A program made the position numbers and the translations under genes. Below are positions 47,389 to 59,300 of a stretch of 64,000 nt of DNA, one piece after another (within the stretch, counting starts at the first letter, position 1; every line of letters starts with the position of its first letter). Source of the stretch: Apus apus. Its lineage: Eukaryota; Chordata; Aves; Apodiformes; Apodidae. The stretch spans positions 18,571,780 through 18,635,779 of the forward strand of contig NC_067291.1 of the NCBI RefSeq assembly GCF_020740795.1, given 5' to 3'. Below the pieces are notes generated by a model. The model did not search any database, was not told the DNA's origin, and saw only the letters and a program-made list of their open reading frames with translations.

Positions 47389-50300
47389 CTGGGAGGCCGA
47401 GGCGAGGAACAAGAGAAAATGAGAGCAGATTAACATTTTAAATAAACAAACATCGCACGTAACAGGCGGTGCAATTCGTTCCAGTGTTGGAAGAGAGAGA
47501 ATTGAAAAGGAGTCGCTTTTTAAAGGCATCTTTCACATGGTTTTCATGAAGGAATAAAGCAGCTTTGCAGCAAGCAGGAGAATTAGCCCCAAGACTAAAA
47601 TGCAATGAAATACAAACACTTTGATGTGTTTGAGAATAGGCAGCCACCCAGCAGCTCTGCCAGGTAAAGCTGCCTTCCCACTGCAGCCAGAGCCTGGCTC
47701 CCTGCAGCCAGGCCCCAGCAAGCCCAAGAGCTGTGGCACTTTTGGCTACACCTTGTGAAGGGAATCCCCCAAACCCCTCATTTTTGCCTCCGGGGAAGCA
47801 CCATGGTGCCAGTGGTTCTGCCACAACTACTTACCGTTGGTGCAGGTTTCATTTGTTACACAGGAGCCACCGAGGAGACTGAAACCTTCTTTGCACTTGA
47901 GGCAGTTTCCACTGGAGCCCTCACAGGCCGAGCAGTGGTCATCACACCTGGGGACAGAGACCCCACCATAGTCTGAACCAGCACTGACCCCAGCCAGAAA
48001 GTGTGTCTGCCAGCACTGTGACATCCAGACTGAATCAGAAGATGTGGAAAACAGCAAAGCTGAAGCTTGGGAAGTTACCAAAGCCCTGGGAAAAATGGGC
48101 CAGCTCAATTCCCAGTGACATCCCACGACATCCCAGAAGTGCTCCTCTCACCTGCTGGGAAGGCTCAGTGGGACATGCACCTCTCCTCCCAGAAATCACA
48201 GTCACAAGAAGGGCTCTGCAGAGAATATGTGCCTTTCCCACCCATTCGCTTAGGGAAAATAACCCAGCAGCTATGCCTCCTGCCTGGGGACAGTGGCTTC
48301 CCAAAATCCCCAGGAAGGGGTGCTAGCCCCTGTTCCTCCCCACTGGATAGCCAGCACAGGTGAGCAAAACCCTGGGCAGGTAGGGACTGCTGTTGTGTGT
48401 TCCCAAGTCACCTTTAATCCTTCCCTTTCATGCTCACTTTAATGAAGCTAAATCCACTCCCACTCCTCACTTAAAGCACAGACTGCTGGAGAGTGGGAGC
48501 AAATTGCTGCCTCCCGGCACCTCCTGTCTCCCGTACTCAGCCCCCATGCTGAGCGAGCACACAGCCCTGGGGTGAATGGAGCAGGTTTGAGTGAAAGATG
48601 GAATATTTATCTAAACATCCCCGTTCCTCCCACACCTCCCCCAAAGAGCCTGGAGCCAGGGCCGAGCCCCTTCCACTGTAGCCAAGCCCCTTCCACTGTA
48701 GCCCGAAGATACCTTGGCTGGCTGGCTCTGGCTGGGGAGCTTTGCTCCTCTTAAATCTACCGGGCAGGGTCCAGCCCCGTGGCTGCTCTGGCTCACTCAC
48801 CCCTATTTTAATTTCCCTAGTAAACAGCTCCAGCTGCAAGCTGTTTTCAGCATGATGTGTTTGGTCTTTTTTATCATCACTGCCAGCTCTCCCTGTCAGT
48901 CCCAGCTTTGCTCTGATTGCCACCGGGGTGGTTCCGTACCTCTTGCAGACTTTGTTGGGCAGCCCGTGGCTGTCGGCGGGGTAGAAGCCAGGGCGGCAGG
49001 CAGGGACACAGTGCCAGTGGGACACGGGGCCCTCGGGGGTGCAGGGTGCACAGTCTTCCTCACCTGGCCCTGTGGAGACAGGGGAGAAAGGAGAGGGCAG
49101 ATGACACGGGTGGTTTCAGAGACAGGAGCCATGTTGCACCAGCACATGGGATGGGGAGCACCAGCTTCACCCTGCCCTGCCCATGCCTGGCAGGGAGCAA
49201 GCTGCTTGTCGTGCCACTGGCTGCTTGGCTCCCACGCCAGAAAACTGAAGTTTCCCATCCCAAAAATCCCAGCTCCCACCCCCAAAAATACCAGCTCTTA
49301 TCCCCAGAACCCCAGCTCCTATCCCAAAAAATCCCACCCAAGAGCCGGCCACAGAGATTCAGCGGGAGACAGCACATCAAAATCCCCTCTGGGGCATCAG
49401 CCACCACTCCCAAATGTGCACCCATTTGGCTTTCCCAACCAATGTAGAGTAATATGTGGAAAAAGAGATGCTAAAATGGGCTGTTGAGGAGCTGGAGGGA
49501 AGGGCTTGGGAGGAGATGGAAAAGCAGAGATCCCTGCTCTGAGGCTGGTGTGCTGTGGCTAGACAGCAAACCATGGTGATGGAGGTGATATTATTAGAGG
49601 CTTTCCACACACTGAGCTTGAAAAATGGTTATGCAGGGAAAGGAGACGAGAAAAGGCTTGAAAAATAATTGTGGTGAAGTACATTTACACTGACTGGAAT
49701 AAGAATTAGAAGGGAAGTAATTTTCTTAAGGGATTAAGAGCCTGTTTCCTTCCACGCTTGCCAACAAGATCAATAAATATTTTGGATTTAGTCTTAGGAA
49801 ATTGCCCATGTATGATAGATGAGATTCAGGCCACCAAACATGAATTGTCTGGACATCATCTTATCATCAGATCTATGATGATCTTGAGGGCAGATGCAAA
49901 CATTAACAATGGAAAACAATAGGACTTCAAAGAAGTGAAAAAGGCAGGATGTAAAGGGAATGCTGAGGGACTTTGGGCAGTGGGGGAAAGCCAGCAGCAG
50001 CCAGCTCAGCTGGGATAACACACCTCACCTCAGCTGCCTGACATTTTTACACACTGCAAAGCCATCTTCCATCACCCTGGGAGGGTTTTATGGCCTCCCC
50101 TGCAACCTTATGAAACTAAAGCACCTGGCTTCAGAGGAATTGGGAAATAAAGAATGGCTCTAATAAAAAATGTAAAAACTCCCCTAAAAACCCTTCTAAT
50201 ATGAATATACTTTGTGGGATGTGCTGGAGGGGTGGGATTGCTTCCCTGCTGGCATGGTCTGCCTTGGCTGAGGGGGAGGGGTTACTGGGAGAATCAGCTC

Positions 50301-53300
50301 TTGATGCACGAGGGTTTGGGGGTTTTCCATGGGGATGCTGTGGGGTGAAGGACATACCTGTGCCAGTGGGGCAGGTCTCGCACTGCCGGGGCTCCCGGCT
50401 GAGGTACATGGCAGGCTGGCACTCCGGCACACAGCTCTCCCCTGCCAGGCTGCCAGGAAAGCAGAAAGGACGGTCACAATGGGAGCTGCAGGCTCTGAGG
50501 ACTCCACACAGCCCCATCTCAGCATCCCCAGTGCCCTAAAAGCCAGCCAGCACTTCAGGAGAAATTAAAGTCCTGCCTGGACCAAAGGGACATCTGCAGG
50601 TTCCTTAATTAAGTGTTCAGGAGGAAATATAATTATTTTTTCCCATGGGCAACCAGCCCAGCTCTCCTGAAGATTTTTTGCATCATGAGGCTCCCTGGAA
50701 TAAAAGGAAATTGGTTCAGTGCCACAGCTGGGCCAGTGCTGCTTTACTGTGGCAGGGATGATTTGAAGTCCCAGCTTAAAAGGATATTGGACAATAAAAA
50801 GCAAGCGCCGTGTGGATTATGTCCGACAAGTGGCTCCACTTGCTTTTCCAAGGGAGTGGATAATCTTTTGGCAGTGGCAATTTCCTGGTCTGAGAGAGTC
50901 CTGCTGCTACACCCTGGCTCTGGCTCTCAGCCCCTGAACGATGCAAACCACTATGGGATTCTAGTTCCATGTGCACCAGGGATGGAAAACAGCTTCTCCC
51001 CGGTGCCAACGCTGCTCACCAGCACGGCTGGAATCTGCATCCCGCAGGAGCTGCCAGGCCAGCAGCAAAGGCACTCAGTGCTCCTTGCAGGGTCAGGGCT
51101 GCCCCACCTGCACCAGCACTGCTGGTAAACCACTTTCCCATGCTAGCTCCATCCAACAGTTACACTGGATAAAACTTTCCTGTGTGGACAGGAGGGGTTT
51201 CTGCACTTTTCAACCTGCCTGGAGCAGCCCAGCCCAGCACCAGCTCAGCCAGGTGAGCAAAAACCAAGTGTTCCATTTGGTTGGGAAGGCTCTGATGGAG
51301 CTGCCTGAGACCCAGGAGGAAAGGTGCAGTTTGCAACCTGCAGTGTTAACATTTTCATTATTTTTTTTTCCCCCCATTTTAAATGCTGGGATGCCTGGAG
51401 CTGCTCTGGTTGCAGGTCACAAAGTTTGGACAAGCACTTCTGACCCTGCAGGAAAATTTACCCACCACCCTGACACATACTGGAGAAAAGGTAATTAAAT
51501 TTACATCGTGCTTTTCAGCTAAGAAAGGGACACAAAGGATCACCTTGAAATTCCCAGCTCCACGCTACAGCTGTAGTGCCATGGAAGGAGGATCTTGGGT
51601 CTTTAACTGATTCCCTAATTTTCCATTGTTTTTTCCAAGTTTAAACCACAGATACCGATGCTGCAAGTATAAAATCCTCCCATGCTGGTATTTTACCTGA
51701 ATCCATCTTTGCATGCAGTACATTTGTCTGCTTCGCCAACACATTTTTTACAGCTTTGATGACATTTCAGACAACGTTTCTGACCTTTTAAAAACCAAAG
51801 TGAGACAAGGAGAATAAAATCTGGACAGTGATTTGCAAGTGGCAGTGGGAGTTGCAAAGCCCCACTGCACCCCAGCACCAGCTCCCCAGAGAGGAGAGGA
51901 ATGTCCCCACCCTGACAGGCCTCTGCTATGGCAGATGACCTTATCTGTCATTGCTTGCTATGAAGAAATATGCTTTACAAGCAGCTAGGATCATTAATTA
52001 CAGTCTTCTAATTAAGAGCTGAGTTGCGTGCCTCTGCTTTGCACCATGCACCCAGAGGTTTTCTTCCTCCCCTTGCTGTGCAAAGTGGGTCCAGGGGAGA
52101 AATTCAAAGCCAATACTCAAAAAATCAAGGTGCTTTCTCCCCCAACAGCGCTTAAAACAGAAACAACCCCTGCCTATCCCTCATTCTACAGCTTGCAAGT
52201 GATCAACATCCTTACGTTCCTCGGCGTAGAACCCAGGTGGACACAGCACCACGCAGGTGCTCATCTCCTGGTGGTGGTAGAGGCTCCTCTTGCACGCTGT
52301 GCACTGGGCCGGTCCTCTCCCGACGCAGCGCTCGCAGCCCTTGTAGCACCGGCGGCACCTCCGGGCGCCTTTGTCACCGAAAAACCCCGCGGGGCAGGAG
52401 CTCACACACATCCTGGGGAGGGAACCAAGAATGCCCAGGCTTTGGTGCCATCACCCGACCAACCCCCAGCAGCCTAGTGCCCACCACTGTCCCCTCCCCA
52501 CAGCATTTGGGGCATCCCTCAACCTTGATGCTGATATTATTGGATTGTTTGGGTTGGAAAAGATCTTTAAGATCATCCAGTCCAACCATTCACCCAGTCT
52601 GGGCTCTTTTTCTTCTTATGCTTAAGATTTAGGGTATCTTGAACATCGTGGCTCTGTACTAAAGAGCTGGAGGTTCTCTTGGCCAACAATCCCAAATATG
52701 GGTAAACTTTCCATGTGCCAGCCCAAGACTAAGGAGTAGAAACCTCAATTCCAGAGGTGCTTTGGCACCTCAACCAGCTGTCCCTTGGCATGGGTGACCC
52801 TAGCTGCTGAAGCCAATGCTTCTTCCCCACCAGGACTTGCATGGCCAAGGCCCTCCAGGGCTCTCCATCTCTGCGTTTCCCACCCCATAGTATCCTAGTA
52901 CAGGGCAGGGATCCCCTCACCTCCTCCTCCCTCCATTTTCTCTCCCGTAATTTTCTTCCTCTGTAAAATCACCCACACGGAGGTGCAAGCCCTGAGGAAA
53001 GGTGCTGCCCCCACCCAGGGACCCAAAGGTACACCCCATCATCCCTCACCTGCCAGTTTTCATGTTGCCCAGGCTGTAGTGGATGCAGTTCAAGCACTGG
53101 TCAGCGTTGGGGCCATCACAGCCCTGGTCACCACACTCAGGGTGGCACAGACCTGGGGAGGGAGAGGCCAGCTCAGCAGTGGGAGAGACTGGGTCCCCCA
53201 GACCCTCCTGCCAGGATGCTCTGAGCACAGATGGATGTGGGGAAGGGGCTGAAGACCCTCCACCTTATTCTATATCTATTATCTTATAGATCTTATGTAT

Positions 53301-56300
53301 CTTATCCTGTGGTGCTGCACACCTCCGGGTACTCGCCTCTCCTCCAACTCATCTTCCTCGGCACAAATCCCACCTGACTATCCACCCTGGTGCAGAAGCA
53401 GTTTTGAAAGAGGGGCTGGACCCACTCCTCAGGGACCAGCAGGGGGGAGGGTGGTCAGAGGAGCTTTTTTTACTCCCCAGACAGCTGCACCACCAATTTG
53501 TGGTGGGAGGGCTGGGACGGGGCGTTTTGCTACCTTCTAATTTCACCATCCTGCTGCCCTACGCCGGCCACAGGCACCACTCCTCCCAGCCCGCCTTGGC
53601 CCCGGGCAGGATCAGGCCTCATGGCTCCCCTGGTTTGCATTTTCCTGGATGCTTTGGGGGGAAACAACGTGGTGACTCGGCCAGTGCTTACCCGTGTACT
53701 CCTCCTCTTCCTCTGCCACCTCCACCTGGCTCTGCAGGAAAGCAGCTCTCGACGGCTCCATCTCTGATGCTGGCACCTCCACCACCCTCCCGCGGGACTG
53801 GGGGCTGCCTGGGGTGCTGTAGGGGTGCTCAGCTGTCCCATAGAAGAGGAGGCTCCACTCCTTCAGCTTCCCTGTGGAGTGACCACAGTGTCACCCATCC
53901 TGCTCCTCCTTGGAGGACCCCAGAGCACAGCCCTGGCTCTGGGGCAGCAGGAGCAGGATGGACCAGACCATTAGGGCTTCAACACTTGCATGACAATTCA
54001 GAAGCAAACAATGAACTCCCTGAAATATTCAGGAGCCCCTGAGCTCCCAGCCTGCACAAATGCACCTACAAGGGATTTTTTATGCTATAACTCATCTGAT
54101 GAACTGCAGCATGACTGTACCCTTCATATCCAACGTACAGAGGAACCAGTAACTTTAAAAGCCTCATAACGGAGGATTATTTCTATCTGATAAAAGCTGC
54201 CTGACACACACCAGATTATTTCTTGCTGCTTTTTCTCCAGCCACCCGGTGTCCTGACCTGTTCAAGGTCTGAGGTCAGTATTCCCCCAAAACACCACAGG
54301 GACAACCAGAGCCTGCACTGCACCTGTGGGCTGAGGACCCCCCAACACCCTTATACCCATGCAGGGTCCTACCCAACCCACACTGCTTTGGGGAAGGGGT
54401 CCAAAAACTACTGCTGCTTCTTTCCCACACTCGTTCTCTTTCAATCCCCCATCAATGGGAGCCACTTGACGCCTGCAGCACGCTCGGCTTTCACTACTAA
54501 TCCCTGCATTTCCAGGAAGGGCTTAAAATTTCCAACACCCAAATCCCTTGGCTCTCCCAAAGGGTTCAGAGGACCCACCCACTGCGAAATAGAGCAGAGT
54601 CTGCAAAGCGGTGAACTTGGGTGGCATCAGCCAGGGAAAAGCTCAGCCACACGTCTCCACTGACAGAATTAAAATGGCTTTGAATCTAAAATGTCCCAGG
54701 CTCTGTAGGGCTGGAGCTGGTCATGGGGCAGTGCCAGCAACAGGACACCCACAGTATTTAATTTGTATTAAATTAACCTATTTAATTTGTTGAAATTAAT
54801 GGTCTTAAATTAACATTTATTACCCATTTCTGCTGCGGGCTGGGAGCAACTTCCCTCTTTTTCCTCTTGCTTTGCCCTCTCTGCTTCATACCCAGTGCAG
54901 ACTCTTTCAGGAGGGGACCCAACAGGCTCATTTTAATTTCATTTTGTGAAGCCAGCTCGGGCCAAGCCCTGACGCCCGCGAGAGGCTCAGAAACACCCGC
55001 TGAAAACCATAAACACTGGGGGAAAAACAGCCCCGTGGGCGCTTCGCTGCTGCTCTCTCTCAGTTCAAAAGCTTTTGGGTGAGGGCAGCAAGCAGAAACA
55101 CTTTCTGCACAACCAACCCCCCACATGCACCTCCCGCCAGAAAGTCGCGTGGGAGAGTTTTCTAATACGCTCCTGGCTTCCTATCAATGATGGGGTGGAT
55201 TCTGACACCCCCACAGCACACGCCAGCCCCAGGCAGGATGCTTCAAGCCCCGTTGCCACCAGCCAGTGAAGCGTTTGCCCCTTCCCAGTGGGACCAGATG
55301 CTGCCAGCCTGGCTCCTTTCCCAGGAAGGGGTCAGGGAGCAAGCAGGCCAAGCCTGGGAGAGGGGACATGGCAGGATTGGGGACATGCAGAGGGCCAGGC
55401 TGAGCCTGGCCACCCCCTGCCAGCACAGTGGCAGCCCAGAGAGGACAGGATGTCTGTCCGTCTGCAGCCTGAGGGGCATCGTCCCCTTGCACCAGTTGCA
55501 CAACCAGCCCACACACCAGATGTCCCAGCAGTGAAGCAAAACAAACAAACAACAATTACAGCTCTCGGGTTTCCTCGTTTTGACTCGTTATGGTTTAATT
55601 TTGGAAACCTGGCTCTGGGTTGCAGCAAGTTTGCTTGTGGGAGAAAACCCACTCCCAGCCCAGCAGGCCTGGAGCCTCCTGCACTTAGGGCTTGAGTTTT
55701 AGGCCCATTTAAAAAAAAAAATAAATAAAAATAAATAGAAATGGGCAATACAGTTTTGCTGAAGACCATAGAACTCACAGCAAAAGTTATGGCCAAGTGA
55801 AGCCGCCTGCAAAGAGCTTTGGGGATGAGGGGGACAGGGGACCCTTACCCTGCACGGTGGGGTTGCGCACATGGGACGGCGTGTCGAGGATCTCCAGGGT
55901 CCACTCCCCTGCCGCCCGCTCCCCCCAGCAGTGGACAGTCATGAACTCCCAGCCCTTGAAGCCCTCATTGGAATGGTCAAACACTCTGCAACAGTAATGC
56001 CATGCACCAAGAGGTGTGACTTTGAATGTCTTATAAATCAGAAAAGGTAGATGGGTAATTAAGGATTTTAGGGATCTTTGCATGTGTCCACCCTTGCATG
56101 GAGCCCTCCTGTAGCCAAGACCCAAGCACAGAATCATAGAATGGTTTGGGTTGGAAGGGACCTTAAAGACCATCTAGACCATCCCTATGTGGGCAAGGAC
56201 ACCTCCCACTAGACCAGGTTGCTCAGAGCCCCATCCAACCTGGCCTTGAACACTTCCAAGGGTGGGGCACCCACAGCTTCTCTGGGCAACCTGAGCCAGT

Positions 56301-59300
56301 GTCCCACCACCCTCACAGTGAAGAATTTCTTCCTAATGTCTAACCTAAATCTACCCTCTTCCAGTTTAAAGCCATTACCTCTCATCCTATTCCTCCACAC
56401 CCTTGTCCAAAATACCTCCTCAACTTTCTTGTGGGCCCTCTTCAGGCACTGGAAGGTGCTCCAAGGTCCCCCTGGAGCCTGTTCCAGGCTGAACAACCCC
56501 AAGCCTCTCAGCCTGTCTCCATAGCAGAGGTGCTCCAGCCCTCTGATCATCATCAGAATGACCACACCATCCCCCAAAAAGAAACCAAGCAAATCTGCAG
56601 CACACCCCTAAATGACACCGCTGCCCAGCAAAAGCACATGCTCCATCCACTCTTACCTCCTGCCGAGGAGCTGCGACCTGGTCCCTGCTGGAGAGATGAG
56701 GCTGATCTGGAGGTCTCCGCGGCGCGGGTGCGAGATGCTGAGCCGCACCACCACGTGCTCCAGGTACAGCACGTGCTGGTCGCGCTGCTCGGCGCAGGCG
56801 CTGCTGAGGGTGCTGGCGCGCAGCACGTGGTCTGCACGGATGTACCTGCCGGGGACAGGCACAGCATTGTGTTGGGGACAGCAGTGCTCCCTGGGTCCCA
56901 GCAGCCTGGATGCCCAGTTATATTTGAACCAGGTCTCCTACTGCTTCATGGCAAAAATTATCTCATCCCTCCATTGCAACACGGTGTCCTAGCTCAGGAA
57001 TTTGCTGACTTGGTTTGATGGTAACGAGATGGGTTTGAACTGCCTCTAAGATCTGTGCCTCATGGGCTGCAAGGACGCTGCTGTCTTATAATTATCAGCA
57101 CAACACTCCTCTTCGGGTTGTAATTAGTGTCTGTATCAGATAAATAGTTTCATGAACACACTTGGCTCCAAATTCATTCCTGCTTTGCATACGCCGAGTC
57201 TTTCCAAAGGAATTGCTTCTCCAATGAACAGCTCAATTTGCTCTACAGCCAGACAGTGGCAAACCAGGAGGGTCCATTTGGACAGATCCCTCACCCTACC
57301 TAGCGCAGACAGACCTACCAAGGATGAGAGGTGAACTTCAGCTGGTTTGAACCTGAAGCCAAATTCAAAGCAACTCCCAGGCACTGGAAATTTGGGAGCA
57401 CTTGCAATAAAGCACCAGTTTTTGGTGTCTTCCATCAAGACGAGGTGTTTAGTGGAAGAGGGAGGAGAGCCCAACACATCTAGGACCCAATGGGCAAGTT
57501 GGTTTTGGTCTCTCACCATCAGCCCTGAAAAATTCCCTGCTGATCACACACTTGGGAAGCAAAAGCATGGAAAGGGCAAAAATAAATCAGCCACCATCAA
57601 ATCTGGTCAAGGAGAGCCCTTGTGGAACCTTCACTGAGCCAAGTCAGAGGCACAGACCCCAGGTGGGCACTTCTGGGTCAATAAACAACCTTGGGGTGAT
57701 AATGTGGGTCACTCTTGACTGTAAAATCCATGAACATCACCTTGCCTGCACATGAGCTTGTACCAGCAACCCTGTGTCTTCATTTTCCCTTCCAAATGCA
57801 GGGACAGCAGCTGAACCTTTGCATCACAAGAGCCAGATCCACCAAAGCTCCTTCCAAGTGGTCTCCCTGGGAGACCCCCCACAGCACTCACTTGGGCACC
57901 CTGTCCAGGCTTCCCACGCAGACGTGCTGGGGAGGGACTGACTTCCACTTCTTGGCTTCCACCACAATAGCATCTGCATCCACCAGACCAAAGCCATATA
58001 GATGGCTAACTGGAAAGAAAGAAGACTCAGAAACCCACTGCCTTCCAAGCAGCTCCTCCTCAGAGCTTGGTGGAGCATCGGGGAAGGCGTGGAGTTGATC
58101 CTGTTGGATACAAGGTGCTTCAACACATGGAGCTCATCATCCTGGCCAAGTTCCACCCCAAATCCACGTTAGTAGTGTGCAACACCCATTGTTGGGAGCA
58201 ACCCACTGAAAGAAGAGGACAATGCTGCAGCTCAGGAGAGCTTCCACCAAGCAAGGCTTCCAAGCACCTCATCCCAAGCATTATCGCCCTCTTCTCCTTC
58301 CACTTAACAGCCCAATGGTAGGAAGCCCCGAGGCAGCTGAGAGGAGCCATCCAGGGCAAACACTCCCATGAGCAAAGCTCTGTGGATCTTTAATTTCCCC
58401 TTGTGGCCATTTTCCCCACATCCCCTCTGCCCCTCACCTTTATGTCCCGCGCCGTTGGTCTTCCAGTCCGACGCTCGCAAGTGCACTGGCCGCGAGGTTC
58501 TGACCAGCAGATGCTGGACATCCCTCCAGGTGAGCAGGGGGCTGCAACAACACGTGGCTCATGGGATGGCTCTGCTGCTCCCAGTCTTCCCAGCAGCAGC
58601 AGCTACTCCCATTGGGTTAAAAAGCTTCAAAAAAAACCTCTTTCCTGCTCCAAAAAGGCATGGATCGAAGACTTAAATGCTGATCTCCTGCCTGGAGGTT
58701 GGCCATCACTTGGCCAACAGCAGAGGGTGGTGCCCCAGGGAGGGATGCCACGAGCCCATGGGCGTTGCAGGATTTACTCCTGGCCCAGGGTGTTGAGCTC
58801 TGATGCTGAGGGGTATAACTGGAGCAAATCAGGAAGGTTTTCCTCATCTTCTTGTAGGAGATGGGGACTGAAGCACACCCTGAGGCAGGGCACCAGCAAA
58901 CCTTTCCTTTGTAGGAATGACAGGGGAAAAAAAAAAAAAAACAACAGCTGAAAAAAACCCTGGGTTGCTCATTTAACTGAAAAAAATGAGACCCAAAGTA
59001 TTTTCAGCCCCTCCAGGCTGGATTTATGTGAGGTTTGTGTGTTCAGGCCGCTGGACACTGAGCTCCATGTGCTCTTGAGCTCCCCCCAAGACCCCAGCCC
59101 AGGGATATCACTGAAGAATTTTCCACACTTTTCTTACAGTCGGTTCTTCAACATCTTGAGCTGGGATTTATATTGCTCTCGAGCAACAGTTAAGAAAAGA
59201 AATTCAATTTATTCCTTCTCGTCGTAATGGAGTTCCTGAGCACCAGGCTCTGGTAATGTTGCATTTTATGCCTCAGCTTAACAACTCAAAATTACATCTA

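Noticed and set aside
56209-56592. 127-codon minus-strand frame inside PCSK6
   Set aside because: It is the decayed CR1 ORF2 tail, not a PCSK6 exon or host gene.
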